A stretch of 54,138 nt of DNA, taken from contig CAMDHM010000017.1 of the NCBI GenBank assembly GCA_945898195.1, forward strand, positions 1-54,138, given 5' to 3'. Source of the DNA: Pseudobacteriovorax antillogorgiicola (GTDB taxonomy: Bacteria; Bdellovibrionota_B; Oligoflexia; Oligoflexales; RGVZ01). The translations under genes were made by a program, and so were the position numbers. Shown here one piece after another: positions 22,642-31,599 of this stretch (positions are counted from its first letter, which is position 1; every line of letters starts with the position of its first letter). Under the pieces are notes generated by a model. It was not told where the DNA came from, searched no databases, and saw only the letters and a list, made by a program, of their open reading frames with translations.

Positions 22642-23799
22642 ATGAAATTTGATGTTTTTCACTCCATCGGCCGCATCGACTCGCTGCCCCAAAAGCCCTC
22701 AGACCACGAGGTCTTCCTTGGCTTTTTTGACCAGGCACGCTTGGCGGATGACCTTCAATACGAAACGATTTGGGTCGCTGAATCCCACTTCTCCAGTGAA
22801 GTCCAGAAACGTCATAAGCAGCCTGTGATTCCCCACTATCAAGGTGAAGTAGGCCTCAACTGCGATTCCGCTCAACTTGCCCACCTGATCATCTCTAAAA
22901 CCAAGGGGATCGGTTTCGGAACTGCCATCTATAACATTGTGGGCGGCAATGGTGGACCCATCGCTGCGGCAGACCGGATCAGGTCTCTCGCATTTCTCAA
23001 CCAGTTCGCAGACCAGCCACGCAACCTCAACATTGGCATTGCCTCAGGACGCTTTCCATTCATCAATCGGCCCTTTGGAATCGTCCCGCGCAATGATTTT
23101 GAAGCCAACCACTGGCAGGCATATTCCCGACTGATCCTTTGTGAGGCCTCAGAAATTTTTCTACGCCTTTTTCAGGGCGAGGCAATTAGTTCGATGGACA
23201 TCACCCGACGCACCATCGATGACCATGGCACCCCTTATGAACCAAGATGGCAGTTTGACGAAATGATGCTTGTTCCGAAACTATCCGAACAAGACTTGCA
23301 ACGAACCACTTTTGTCCTTGGCTCACATGATCCCCTCGCTCAAGAAGCTGCCCTGCAGTGGACTGACTGTGACTTGTTTAACCTGAGTTTCACCGCGCCA
23401 GATCAAATTGACGCCGTCCATAACGCAATGCACCGGCGCTACGAGAATACAAATCGGAACTGGCACCGCAGCCGAATGCCACGAACGGTGCTAACGTTTA
23501 TTGACGAATCCAGTCGACGCGCCCATGCACGTGCAAGCCATTGTTTTGACGTCTATATTGAGGCAATGCGCGGCACAGCCACGGTGCCAGACAAAAACAT
23601 TCTGATGTCTCGCGCGCTTGTTGGCGACCCGCAGGAAATCAGAGACCAACTCTCCCCAGAAAATCCCCGTCGCCTTCATCACGACGACCGGCTCATGCTT
23701 TGGTTCGAATTCAATCAATCTGATTCAGCTGCGATTTGCCAGCAGATGCGACTCTTCGGCGAAAAAGTTGTTCCTCATTTTTCTGGCAACAATCAGTAA
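22642..23799 (+). CDS. luciferase-like (LLM class) flavin-dependent monooxygenase
   Basis: A 385-residue TIM-barrel protein of the bacterial luciferase superfamily. The N-terminal beta strand MKFDVFH, the segment YETIWVAESHFSSE (the conserved W-[VL]-[AS]-E-H/S region), GIGFGTAIYNI, and NLNIGIASGRFP (the G-x-[GA]-x-G phosphate-binding type loop) are visible. Such enzymes use FMNH2 or F420 to oxidise small organic substrates. The sequence does not say which. A ribosome binding site-like AGGA lies upstream. Asparaginase and pseudouridine synthase genes follow closely on the same strand, without obvious functional link. Confidence 0.82.
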   Translation: MKFDVFHSIGRIDSLPQKPSDHEVFLGFFDQARLADDLQYETIWVAESHFSSEVQKRHKQPVIPHYQGEVGLNCDSAQLAHLIISKTKGIGFGTAIYNIVGGNGGPIAAADRIRSLAFLNQFADQPRNLNIGIASGRFPFINRPFGIVPRNDFEANHWQAYSRLILCEASEIFLRLFQGEAISSMDITRRTIDDHGTPYEPRWQFDEMMLVPKLSEQDLQRTTFVLGSHDPLAQEAALQWTDCDLFNLSFTAPDQIDAVHNAMHRRYENTNRNWHRSRMPRTVLTFIDESSRRAHARASHCFDVYIEAMRGTATVPDKNILMSRALVGDPQEIRDQLSPENPRRLHHDDRLMLWFEFNQSDSAAICQQMRLFGEKVVPHFSGNNQ

Positions 23800-23826
23800 A
23801 CAACCCAACCAGGGATTGCGTTATCC

Positions 23827-24807
23827 ATGTTTCACCGCCTTCCCACACTATTCATGTTCGCTCGAAGCGGCATTCCGGAGGTCGCCGTACAAGGCATGGT
23901 CGCCTTGCGCGAGTCGGGTGGAGCCACGTTCTCTAACGCTGCGACGAGCTTGCCATTTGTAACCCGCTCCTTGTTGAAGCCATGGCAGTTTATTGCCGCA
24001 GATGTCGGGTCACGAGACGCCTTCTGGGCCATGGGATTTTCCAGCCATTCAGCCGAGCCCGCACATCTCGATGCCCTCAAGATTCTTTGTGAAAAATCTG
24101 GTGCCCTCGAGACGGATTTAATTTGCCCGCGCTCTTGGCCACTCGATCCAATGGCTTCGCTAGCGATGCGAATGCGCGGCGAATCCCAGACTCGGCTGCT
24201 GCACCCTTGCTCCGGCAAACACCTGATGATGCTTGCCGCATGCCGCCACCACAACTTTCCCATAAACGACTACTTCCATCCAGACCACCCATTACAAAAA
24301 CGCATCTACAACCTCGTCGGACGCGAAGCAGGGGAGAGGCTCGAGTGGTCCACGGATAGTTGCGGCCTGCCCGTGGCGACCATGTCCGTAGACGGTTATC
24401 TTGGCCTTTGGGAAAAACTGGCCCGCTCAAACGATCCGCGTGTTGCAGATATGAAATCCCTATGGCTGGCAAACCCGCGCCTGATCGGTGGCAAGAAGCG
24501 TCTGGATTCCGACCTAATGGAGGCACTTCCAGGACGACTCTTGGCAAAAGAGGGCGCGGATGGCCTTTTGGCGATTCATACGATCCCGGACGGATCATCC
24601 GGCGAACTCTCGGCCACCTGTTTCGTTAAAGTTTCGGCAGGATACAATCCGGCCCATCTTGGGTTGGCTTTGTTTAGCCTTCTTCATCAAAAGGCGCGCA
24701 GTGGTTCACTGACCAAGACCTTGCAGGACCTTTGCGATTACTTGAGATCACGTCACGAAGAATGGGTGCCCCGCGATCAGGCCCTCATGCTTCCACCATT
24801 CGCATGA
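23827..24807 (+). CDS. type II (Rhizobium-like) L-asparaginase family protein
   Basis: A 326-residue member of the asparaginase II family typified by R. etli AnsA, unrelated to the E. coli enzymes and mechanistically closer to serine-lysine amidases. Signature stretches are HPCSGKHLMMLAAC, an HPLQ segment, STDSCGLPVATMS and the C-terminal EGADGLLAI. The expected reaction is L-asparagine to aspartate and ammonia in the cytosol. No signal peptide is seen. The length fits the family. It lies 27 bases after the monooxygenase gene and 13 bases before the pseudouridine synthase. Confidence 0.85.
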   Translation: MFHRLPTLFMFARSGIPEVAVQGMVALRESGGATFSNAATSLPFVTRSLLKPWQFIAADVGSRDAFWAMGFSSHSAEPAHLDALKILCEKSGALETDLICPRSWPLDPMASLAMRMRGESQTRLLHPCSGKHLMMLAACRHHNFPINDYFHPDHPLQKRIYNLVGREAGERLEWSTDSCGLPVATMSVDGYLGLWEKLARSNDPRVADMKSLWLANPRLIGGKKRLDSDLMEALPGRLLAKEGADGLLAIHTIPDGSSGELSATCFVKVSAGYNPAHLGLALFSLLHQKARSGSLTKTLQDLCDYLRSRHEEWVPRDQALMLPPFA

Positions 24808-24820
24808 AATTATAGTGCCC

Positions 24821-25777
24821 ATGAATGTCCATCGTTTCAAAGTAAAAGAAGATTTGTCCGGCATGCGCCTTGACCAGTTCATTGCCTTGCAAGGGGTTGA
24901 GTTATCCAAACGCAAAATCCGGGAAGTGATTGATGCTGGCGGCGTCTACATCAATCGAAAACGAGCAAGAATTGCCTCTCGCCCAGTCAACCAGGGTGAC
25001 ACCATTGAGATGCAATATAGCCTGGAAAATCTTAAACGGATCAAGCAACGCGACCACGAAATTCAACCATCAGACATCCTGTTTGACCGGCATCACGTCA
25101 TCGCAATCAACAAGCCCCCCGGTCTTCCAACGCAGGCCACTCGGGACCAATCGGTCGTCCACCTGGAGGCTGCAGTTAAAAAACATTTGGCAACCAAAGG
25201 TCAGCCGAATTCAAAGGTGTTTTTGGTCCATCGGCTGGACAAAGAAACCAGCGGCGTCGTGTTGCTCGCAACAACAGCGGAATCTGTCACATTTCTAACG
25301 GACCAATTCCGCAATCGAACGGTGAACAAAGAGTATCTGGCCTTATGTTCCGGAATACCGCACGAGAAGACCTTCACCGTAGAATGTTTTCTTTCGCCAA
25401 TCGACAAGAGAACCGGCAATGTGATCGTCGTCAGAGCTGGGGGAAAACCCTCAAAGACTTTCTTTGAAGTCATCCAAACCAACAAGGCACTTGGCGTGTC
25501 CTTGATCCGCTGTCGGCCGGAGACTGGGCGCAGCCACCAGATAAGGGTGCACTTGGCCAGCAAGGGCTTTCCCATCGTTGGCGATAAAAAATATCAGCCA
25601 AGCAAGATGCCTATGCCGGAAGCCTTGGAATCACTTGCTGCGGTCCACCATCTTCTCCACGCATTCCGCCTGACCTTTGTCCCAGCCGATAACGAAAAAT
25701 CGGTGATGCTGGAGGCTCCCATGCCCATCAACTTTGCAGAATTCCTAAAGGCAGCAGGATTTTCCTCGTCACTCTGA
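24821..25777 (+). CDS. RluA-family pseudouridine synthase
   Basis: A 318-residue protein with an N-terminal S4 RNA-binding domain (MRLDQFIALQ, SKRKIREVIDAGGVYINRKR) and an RluA catalytic domain. The catalytic Asp (D140 from this start) is in LVHRLDKETSGVVLL, and RCRPETGRSHQIRVHL is the conserved C-terminal motif. It isomerises uridine in rRNA or tRNA; RluC/RluD-like targets in 23S rRNA are plausible, but the exact site is not predictable. A GTG at 24815 is an alternative start two codons earlier. The ribosome binding site is weak, so coupling to the asparaginase gene is likely. Confidence 0.93.
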   Translation: MNVHRFKVKEDLSGMRLDQFIALQGVELSKRKIREVIDAGGVYINRKRARIASRPVNQGDTIEMQYSLENLKRIKQRDHEIQPSDILFDRHHVIAINKPPGLPTQATRDQSVVHLEAAVKKHLATKGQPNSKVFLVHRLDKETSGVVLLATTAESVTFLTDQFRNRTVNKEYLALCSGIPHEKTFTVECFLSPIDKRTGNVIVVRAGGKPSKTFFEVIQTNKALGVSLIRCRPETGRSHQIRVHLASKGFPIVGDKKYQPSKMPMPEALESLAAVHHLLHAFRLTFVPADNEKSVMLEAPMPINFAEFLKAAGFSSSL

Positions 25778-25819
25778 GCATATTTCATCACTGAAACGTG
25801 CCTCTGCCGAACAACGAAC

Positions 25820-26266
25820 TCACGGCGCACCGCAGGCAAGCCATTCTCGAAAAAGCGCTCGTTCATCCTTCAGAACGTTGACCCCCGGTGGCATCTTTGC
25901 ATCATCTGGCCCAGCAGAACGGATCATATCGACCCGCAGTGCAATTGCATCGGATGCAGAATCAAGGTTGATCGTATCGGGCGCACCCGAACGCCCGGCT
26001 CCAGACAGATTAACCGAATGGCACCCACTGCAATAACGACGTAGAAACTGCGACCCAAAATTCTCGTAGGAAAGGTTACTGCCCGCAGAACAATCCAGAG
26101 TCGTTGGTACGGGAAATGGCCTATTAGAATTCACTATCGTTGATTCATCGGGGTCCGATCCACCACCGCCCCCGCCCCCGCAGGATATGAGCTGCGGGAA
26201 GGACAAGGCAGCAATGGCAGTAACAAAAAACAACCTTGGCCATAGACCTTTTAGCTCGTAAATCAT
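25820..26266 (-). CDS. small c-type cytochrome lipoprotein
   Basis: A 148-residue protein with a signal peptide ending in the lipobox LISC (Cys29), followed by a run of seven Gly and an acidic spacer, a common lipoprotein tether. The heme motif is C79-S-G-C82-H83, and Met125 in AKMPPG is the likely sixth ligand, so this is a class I-like monoheme cytochrome on the outer face of a membrane. The ATG at 26266 has GGAGG 4 bases upstream and overlaps the stop of the DUF1501-like gene (ATGA). It is the last gene of the heme-lipoprotein operon and converges on the RluA-family gene. Confidence 0.8.
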   Translation of the reverse strand: MIYELKGLWPRLFFVTAIAALSFPQLISCGGGGGGGSDPDESTIVNSNRPFPVPTTLDCSAGSNLSYENFGSQFLRRYCSGCHSVNLSGAGRSGAPDTINLDSASDAIALRVDMIRSAGPDDAKMPPGVNVLKDERALFREWLACGAP

Positions 26267-27516
26267 TTCCCCTCCAACAAACCAGAAACCGGCAATGCTG
26301 AGGTCCACTTTCTGTAATTAGCTCCTGCATGAAATAGCATCGATGCATAAGCATTTTGAAAATCTAATTGAATGGTATTACCTGTTGTGGTTCCGAATCG
26401 GGGATCGATTTTGATCCCACGTCCCACGTCATCGGTGCCACCTGTGACTTGACTGCGGATGCCATTCCCCCAGAACATCATGCTGGAAACCGGCCAGGAA
26501 TCCTTGCCGCCTGAAGCATTCAACCATGGTGTCCGGCCATACTGGCCCGACACGACCAGAACAAGTTTTGTCTGCAATCCGATGCTGTATGCATGGTTGA
26601 GAATTTCATCGAGGCCATCGAATAGGTTCTCGATGGCCGCAGACTGCGTCGCAAAATGCGCAGAAGAAGAAGCCCATGCGGATCTACCCCCAACACGAAC
26701 GATTGCGGCCAAGCTCTTTCCAGCAGAAAACATTTCCAGAGCGACTTTTGACTGATTAACAAAATCAGGCTGGCCCGCATTGTAAACCGAAGCCCACAAT
26801 GGTGGAATACTGGACTCAAAAACCTGCTGCATCCGGAACTGTTTATCGTAAGCTCTGACTTTGACCAGGTCACCGGTACCCGCCCGCATCAATCCCGCCA
26901 ACGACGTGTAATCAACCCTAAGATCGCGGAAAAGACGCTCTCGGACGGCTGCAGAAAAACTAGATGCAGGTGGAGATATCGTCAACAGACTCGCTGGAAC
27001 GCGTCCAATGAGCGCCATATCCGCTGGAGTTCCCTCAAGTTTTATTCCCGGAAAAGCGATGACAGGGATCGAACGCCCCTTACCAACGTCTTCGACATAA
27101 GACGACAGCCAAATCCTGCTGCGTCCCGATATTTCTAGCTCCAAGGCAGAGCTATCAATGGCACGCCTACCAAGATTTGAGGCACCGACTCCGTTCAAAA
27201 CGGCGGTCTTATCACCCCACTGATCAAAAAAACTATTAACTGAAGGCCTTGTCGCGTGTGAAACATGAACTATCCCGGAAGTGGAAGTCCGCTGGACGGA
27301 TCCAGCTTCAACTGCAAAAGAATTGCTGCCTCCTCCTTTCCATTCAAAAATCATTGCCGGGTCAATGCCGCCATCACAAATCAAATGTAAAAAAACTTTT
27401 GGCCCGGACATCGCCCAACTGATTTTTGCGAATAATACCAGGCCCAGTAAACTCGGGAGCATAAAACCAACACCAGGAAACCATTTCAAACCACTCATGA
27501 AGCTTTTCATTTTCAT
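26263..27516 (-). CDS. exported DUF1501-like (alkaline phosphatase superfamily) protein
   Basis: A 417-residue protein with a signal peptide (LPSLLGLVLFAKISWAMS). The stretch VVSGQYGRTPWLNASGGKDS followed by WPVSSMMFWGNG closely follows the DUF1501 C-terminal signature (E-F-G-R-T-P, then G-G-R-D-H-W-P). The N-terminal FLHLICDGGIDP is the family's first strand. DUF1501 proteins are sulfatase/phosphatase-fold proteins, often exported and encoded next to DUF1800 or DUF1592-type partners. Here Gln replaces the usual Glu before YGRTP. AAGGA lies 8 bases before the ATG; a GTG one codon earlier is possible. The gene is flanked by two heme-motif lipoprotein genes. Confidence 0.72.
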   Translation of the reverse strand: MKMKSFMSGLKWFPGVGFMLPSLLGLVLFAKISWAMSGPKVFLHLICDGGIDPAMIFEWKGGGSNSFAVEAGSVQRTSTSGIVHVSHATRPSVNSFFDQWGDKTAVLNGVGASNLGRRAIDSSALELEISGRSRIWLSSYVEDVGKGRSIPVIAFPGIKLEGTPADMALIGRVPASLLTISPPASSFSAAVRERLFRDLRVDYTSLAGLMRAGTGDLVKVRAYDKQFRMQQVFESSIPPLWASVYNAGQPDFVNQSKVALEMFSAGKSLAAIVRVGGRSAWASSSAHFATQSAAIENLFDGLDEILNHAYSIGLQTKLVLVVSGQYGRTPWLNASGGKDSWPVSSMMFWGNGIRSQVTGGTDDVGRGIKIDPRFGTTTGNTIQLDFQNAYASMLFHAGANYRKWTSALPVSGLLEGK

Positions 27517-27528
27517 CACGAGGTTCCT

Positions 27529-29265
27529 TCAGTAAGTCAAAAAATAGGGACTGATAAGGATCGACGCAAGAAGCGCTGTCAGTGCCTCCTGTGCGCGGCC
27601 AGCGGCCGTAGCAGAAAGCGACGAACCGTAGGCAAAATCATAATGATCTCCGAGGGCTGATTTACGGACTGCCGATGGCCCTTCTCCGATCCATTTTTTC
27701 CAGATTCGAGCGGCTTCGATCTCAACCTCATCGGAGGTGAGGGTTGCAGGATCTACAACGCCGCTAAACACTGCCCTCTGACTTTGTCCGACACCGACGG
27801 CAAACTCGCGAGTCACGATGGCAAGCGCAGCAGCTTCCACAATTCGAGTTATTTCTGTCGCGTAACCAAGGGGCAAAACAAATCGTCCAGAATTACCCGC
27901 GCCGGGAAATTCGTCCGGCTCTATTGCTAAAGCAATGGTGTCCATATCCGCTGCCGCCAGAGGCGCGGCCTCTGCCAGGGCTCGAAGCATTTTGCGTGGT
28001 TCCACCCAACGCGCCTTGGCTACAAGCCCCTCAAGGTTCGAAACATTGCTGGCTGTAAGGGTGGGACCAGATGTCATTGCGGGAGATTGAAATATTGCTA
28101 GAAACCAATCGGCCAGTTTAAAACCTGTCTCAGCAAGCACGGCTGAAATACTGGTCATACGCGGAATATCGCGACCATAATTTGCCGCCCGCTGCGCAAC
28201 CACCTCAAAAACCCGTTGCGTAAGGCAGCCTTGCACAGCTTCGTCAGATGCTAAAACTGATGACAGGGAAGTCCACGACGAAACACTCCGACCAAACCAG
28301 GCCGAAGGCCATCTGCCAGCAGCCGAAGCATCATAGCTTTTATAATTATTGATTCCACCGCGCCTGCCAAATCCAAGCAAAAAATTACCGGCCGCACCGA
28401 TTCCATTATGGCATCCAGCGCAAGCGACTGAAGTGCTTTGCAAGCCAACAAGGCCACCCGCACTGATGGAAGCGCCATCTATTGCACTGAAATCATGAGC
28501 ACCAAAATGGCTCAAGGAAACACAGCGCAGCTGTTCGATTACATGGCTTCCTGCGCGAGATCCGGGATGATCCACCGAGCCTCCCAAAATATCTGCCGAT
28601 GCTATAAAACCCTGGGATGAAAACAGGCCAAGCCCAGGCCGGCCATCTGCATAGATCGTCGTAATTTCAGACCGTCCCGCCCAGGTTGGCGGGCCCGTCA
28701 ATCCCCACAAAGTCGCAACCACAGGACTCATCACCGTGGCACTGCCAGAAAAAAGATCACCGAAGGTCGACGAAGGATCAGCGAGCATTTTTTCCACAGT
28801 CAGTGCTGGTTCCGCTGCAATGGAAAACCGCATCTGATTCGTTAACGATACGGACAGTCCAGGATCAGATGCGGCCATGACATCGAGGTCGGTTATTCCG
28901 CCTGCCTCGACCCCCGCCGCACGCCCGACAAAAGCAGAAACCGCACCAGCAAAACGGGGTGAAGCCAACGCAGCGCCAACTCCCGCATTGACTCCTGCGG
29001 AGGTGAGCGTTGCCTCAAGGCTTTCAAAATTCAAGGAGTCATTGAGCTCAATGGCGAGACGTCGAGCAAGCTTCTGATTTCCCAGAACATCGAGGGCTGC
29101 ATATGCAGGAAGGACTGCAGGGTGAAGCTTTGGGTCCTCAGGTGGAGGTGGAACGACGGGTGCTTGGCCGGCCCCACCGCACGATGCTAGCCCTACAAAA
29201 GACACCCACGCCAGCAGAAGCAACGCTCCGACCTTAGTCACATGACGTTGCCTCTTGGCTTGCAT
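27529..29265 (-). CDS. heme-motif lipoprotein, DUF1592/DUF1588-like
   Basis: A 578-residue protein. The signal peptide ends in the lipobox LASC (Cys29), followed by a Pro-rich tether. A single c-type heme motif C282-A-G-C285-H286 lies in the middle. Before it, GLGLFSSQGFIASADI and HVIEQLRC match the order of the DUF1588 module (G-[IL]-L-x-x-x-G-[FY], then V-L-x-x-L-L-C, then C-x-G-C-H) found in planctomycete and myxobacterial surface cytochrome-like proteins. Those proteins often pair with DUF1501, as here. The function is unknown; redox-linked processing of a surface substrate is a guess. The start overlaps the end of the Rsm22-like gene, with a GTG at 29268 also possible. Confidence 0.7.
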   Translation of the reverse strand: MQAKRQRHVTKVGALLLLAWVSFVGLASCGGAGQAPVVPPPPEDPKLHPAVLPAYAALDVLGNQKLARRLAIELNDSLNFESLEATLTSAGVNAGVGAALASPRFAGAVSAFVGRAAGVEAGGITDLDVMAASDPGLSVSLTNQMRFSIAAEPALTVEKMLADPSSTFGDLFSGSATVMSPVVATLWGLTGPPTWAGRSEITTIYADGRPGLGLFSSQGFIASADILGGSVDHPGSRAGSHVIEQLRCVSLSHFGAHDFSAIDGASISAGGLVGLQSTSVACAGCHNGIGAAGNFLLGFGRRGGINNYKSYDASAAGRWPSAWFGRSVSSWTSLSSVLASDEAVQGCLTQRVFEVVAQRAANYGRDIPRMTSISAVLAETGFKLADWFLAIFQSPAMTSGPTLTASNVSNLEGLVAKARWVEPRKMLRALAEAAPLAAADMDTIALAIEPDEFPGAGNSGRFVLPLGYATEITRIVEAAALAIVTREFAVGVGQSQRAVFSGVVDPATLTSDEVEIEAARIWKKWIGEGPSAVRKSALGDHYDFAYGSSLSATAAGRAQEALTALLASILISPYFLTY

Positions 29266-30599
29266 CACTCAACAAACCCCCTAGACTTCCTCTCGGGTCC
29301 TTTGGGCTGCACCGGTGCCGCCACCGAAGAAACCGTCGAGCCTCTTGGCTTTGCAAATTTGATTTCAATCCGCTTCGGAGCCGTTTTTACTAATCCCTGC
29401 GCCGTGCACAGAAGATAACTAAATCCTTTTTCAAAACCGGGCCGCCCACCGGGAACAGATGGTTTTCCCACGACGACCTGTGACTGCTCACTTAACGAAG
29501 GAGCCATTTTCGGTAACTGCCGTGCTAATTCTGGGGAGGCCAATGCAAACATCGCCGCATTTATTTTGTTGTGCGCGATGCCGGTGTCCTCTTCCAGCTT
29601 CATATACTCTTCCGGTTTGCGCCAACCACCTTCGCTAAAACACCAGTCCCGAACGCCCCCTCTGGCGTTGAGCATCGGACAGGCTTGAGCTCCGGTCGGG
29701 CACGGATAAATCGCAACCCAACCAGCAGCACACAACTCATCGCGAAGCGCCATGGCGTCCCATGCAAATTCATCGGTTGCGGGCTCTGCCAGCAACAAAA
29801 GAGCACTTCGCTTTGCAGTTCTGCAGGAATCAAGTCGAGCCAAAATCCGGTTTCTTCCGGCCCGATCATCAATCAATTCATTCCAAACATAACCAAGGAT
29901 GTAAACATCAAGACTCTTGTCTGATGCCTCCGTTCCTTGTTGGCTATCCTTGCTGGCATCGAACTGCGTGAAATCAATTTTACCAATCTCCTTGGCCACA
30001 GTCTCAACGTAAAGGGATGCCTCACGCCCCATGCTGGCACGCACGTATGCGATTCCTTTAGCTGCCATTTCCAGCAATGTCGGACTCACATCGATTAAGT
30101 GCACGGCGTTACGCTTCAAGCGCACCTCCGACAACCAAACCTGAGACCAAGCCCCCGAACCGCAACCAAGATCAAAAATTCGTTGATGGGTAAAATATTT
30201 GCCAAGCCAATCACCAAGGCGTACCCCAGAACCCACACCGGGCTTCGTACCCGGGGCAATTCCGACGCGTTGCGCAATACGCCGGCACAACAACGCCGCC
30301 CGAGCTGCGTTGGGCAAATGAAACCCAGTGATGTAGGCCTCTGCAGCGCCCTGATCTTGGAGCAATTCTGGCGAGATGCGTTCACGCCCGCTCGTAAATA
30401 CCTTCCAGAGCTGGCGAAATTTGGCTGCGTTTACCGTGGCTTTGGCCGGATCTTTGATCCCGGAAAGTTCCTGCCAGGCCCGCAAAACAGGCGCCGGGAC
30501 ATCGATACTGCCCCCACCCACGGTGCGACGGGTGACTTTCCCGGGACGTTTATCTGCCTTAACCGGCTGTTTTTTAAACGGTTTTTTGATTTTCGTCAT
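29265..30599 (-). CDS. Rsm22/METTL17-like ribosome-associated methyltransferase-fold protein
   Basis: A 444-residue protein with a class I SAM-binding motif IFDLGCGSGAW at residues 141-151 and an acidic LID after the second strand. Downstream, PCPTGAQACPMLNARGGVRD followed by WC gives C300, C307 and C320, and SYLLC gives C398. This three-plus-one Cys arrangement resembles the [4Fe-4S] ligands of Rsm22/METTL17, which act in assembly of the small ribosomal subunit. Family assignment rests on motif order, not on a search. The N terminus is Lys/Arg-rich, suiting RNA contact. It heads the leftward heme-lipoprotein operon with a 1-4 base overlap and is divergent from lipA. Confidence 0.68.
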   Translation of the reverse strand: MTKIKKPFKKQPVKADKRPGKVTRRTVGGGSIDVPAPVLRAWQELSGIKDPAKATVNAAKFRQLWKVFTSGRERISPELLQDQGAAEAYITGFHLPNAARAALLCRRIAQRVGIAPGTKPGVGSGVRLGDWLGKYFTHQRIFDLGCGSGAWSQVWLSEVRLKRNAVHLIDVSPTLLEMAAKGIAYVRASMGREASLYVETVAKEIGKIDFTQFDASKDSQQGTEASDKSLDVYILGYVWNELIDDRAGRNRILARLDSCRTAKRSALLLLAEPATDEFAWDAMALRDELCAAGWVAIYPCPTGAQACPMLNARGGVRDWCFSEGGWRKPEEYMKLEEDTGIAHNKINAAMFALASPELARQLPKMAPSLSEQSQVVVGKPSVPGGRPGFEKGFSYLLCTAQGLVKTAPKRIEIKFAKPRGSTVSSVAAPVQPKGPERKSRGFVE

Positions 30600-30617
30600 G
30601 ACTGGACCTGCCCCGTC

Positions 30618-30629
30618 GTTAGTGCTAAC
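30618..30629. promoter_or_regulatory. inverted repeat between the Rsm22-like gene and lipA
   Basis: GTTAG-TG-CTAAC is a perfect 5-bp dyad with a 2-base centre, about 20 bases from the Rsm22-like start and 46 from lipA, in the 75-base divergent region. The position suits an operator acting on both genes. No matching regulator is recognised. Confidence 0.3.
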
Positions 30630-30674
30630 ACGTTGAGTTGACTATTAGTTTACCAAGTTATCGAGAGGTTCGCC

Positions 30675-31589
30675 GTGTCTGACCATGAACCCCTTCATAT
30701 TGCCAAGCCCGCTTGGCTGAAAACCCCGATTCCGTCCGGGGAAACATACTTCAATATCAAACGCGACCTGCGCGATCGCAAACTGTACACGGTTTGTGAA
30801 GAAGCTAAGTGTCCTAATATCGCTCAATGTTGGAATACCAACACGGCGACCTTCATGGTGCTTGGCGACACCTGCACCCGTGGATGCCGATTCTGCAATG
30901 TGAAAACTGGCAATCCAAATGGCTGGCTTGACCCAAAAGAACCAGAACAAGTGGCGGAAAGCGCCCGCCTGATGAAACTCAAATATGTGGTCATTACCAT
31001 GGTTGATCGCGACGATCTTGCCGATGGTGGATCCGCACACGTCAAGCAGGTCGTTCAAACCGTTCACGAAGCCAACCCCGGCATCAAGATTGAACTCCTT
31101 GCCGGCGACTTCCGCGGTAGCGACGAGGCCTTGATGAAAATCCTCAGTGCGACTCCTGAAGTCTACGCACATAACATCGAAACAATTGAACGGCTCACGC
31201 CCCGCGTGCGCGATGCGCGGGCTGGATACCGACAGTCGCTTTCCGTTCTGAAACGCACCAAAGAACTAGCCACATATAATATCCTAACCAAAAGCGCTTT
31301 GATGTTGGGCTTGGGCGAAGAAATCCCGGAAGTAGAAGCTGCTCTTAGGGATTTACGCGAGCACAATGTCGACCTTGTTACCATCGGCCAATACATGCGC
31401 CCAACAAAAAAGCACCTGTCGATCAAACGGTGGGTCACGCCCGAAGAATTCGAACACCTGGGTCAATACGCGAAATCCATTGGTTTCAAGGCCGCCGTAT
31501 CGGGACCACTCGTTCGTAGCTCATTTCGCGCGCGCGAATTCTACGAGGAAGCCACCGGAACAGCTGTCGTTGGCAATGATCGGGGATAA
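30675..31589 (+). CDS. lipA: lipoyl synthase
   Basis: A 304-residue radical-SAM enzyme that inserts two sulfurs into protein-bound octanoyl groups. It has both cluster motifs: the auxiliary cluster C41-C46-C52 in CEEAKCPNIAQC and the radical-SAM cluster C67-C71-C74 in CTRGCRFC. The C-terminal RSS (PLVRSSFRARE) supplies the Ser that ligates the auxiliary cluster. The start is GTG, with GAGAGG 6 bases upstream. lipB is not next to it; a lipid A acyltransferase-like gene follows after 10 bases. Confidence 0.97.
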   Translation: MSDHEPLHIAKPAWLKTPIPSGETYFNIKRDLRDRKLYTVCEEAKCPNIAQCWNTNTATFMVLGDTCTRGCRFCNVKTGNPNGWLDPKEPEQVAESARLMKLKYVVITMVDRDDLADGGSAHVKQVVQTVHEANPGIKIELLAGDFRGSDEALMKILSATPEVYAHNIETIERLTPRVRDARAGYRQSLSVLKRTKELATYNILTKSALMLGLGEEIPEVEAALRDLREHNVDLVTIGQYMRPTKKHLSIKRWVTPEEFEHLGQYAKSIGFKAAVSGPLVRSSFRAREFYEEATGTAVVGNDRG

Positions 31590-31599
31590 TGGGACCGGT

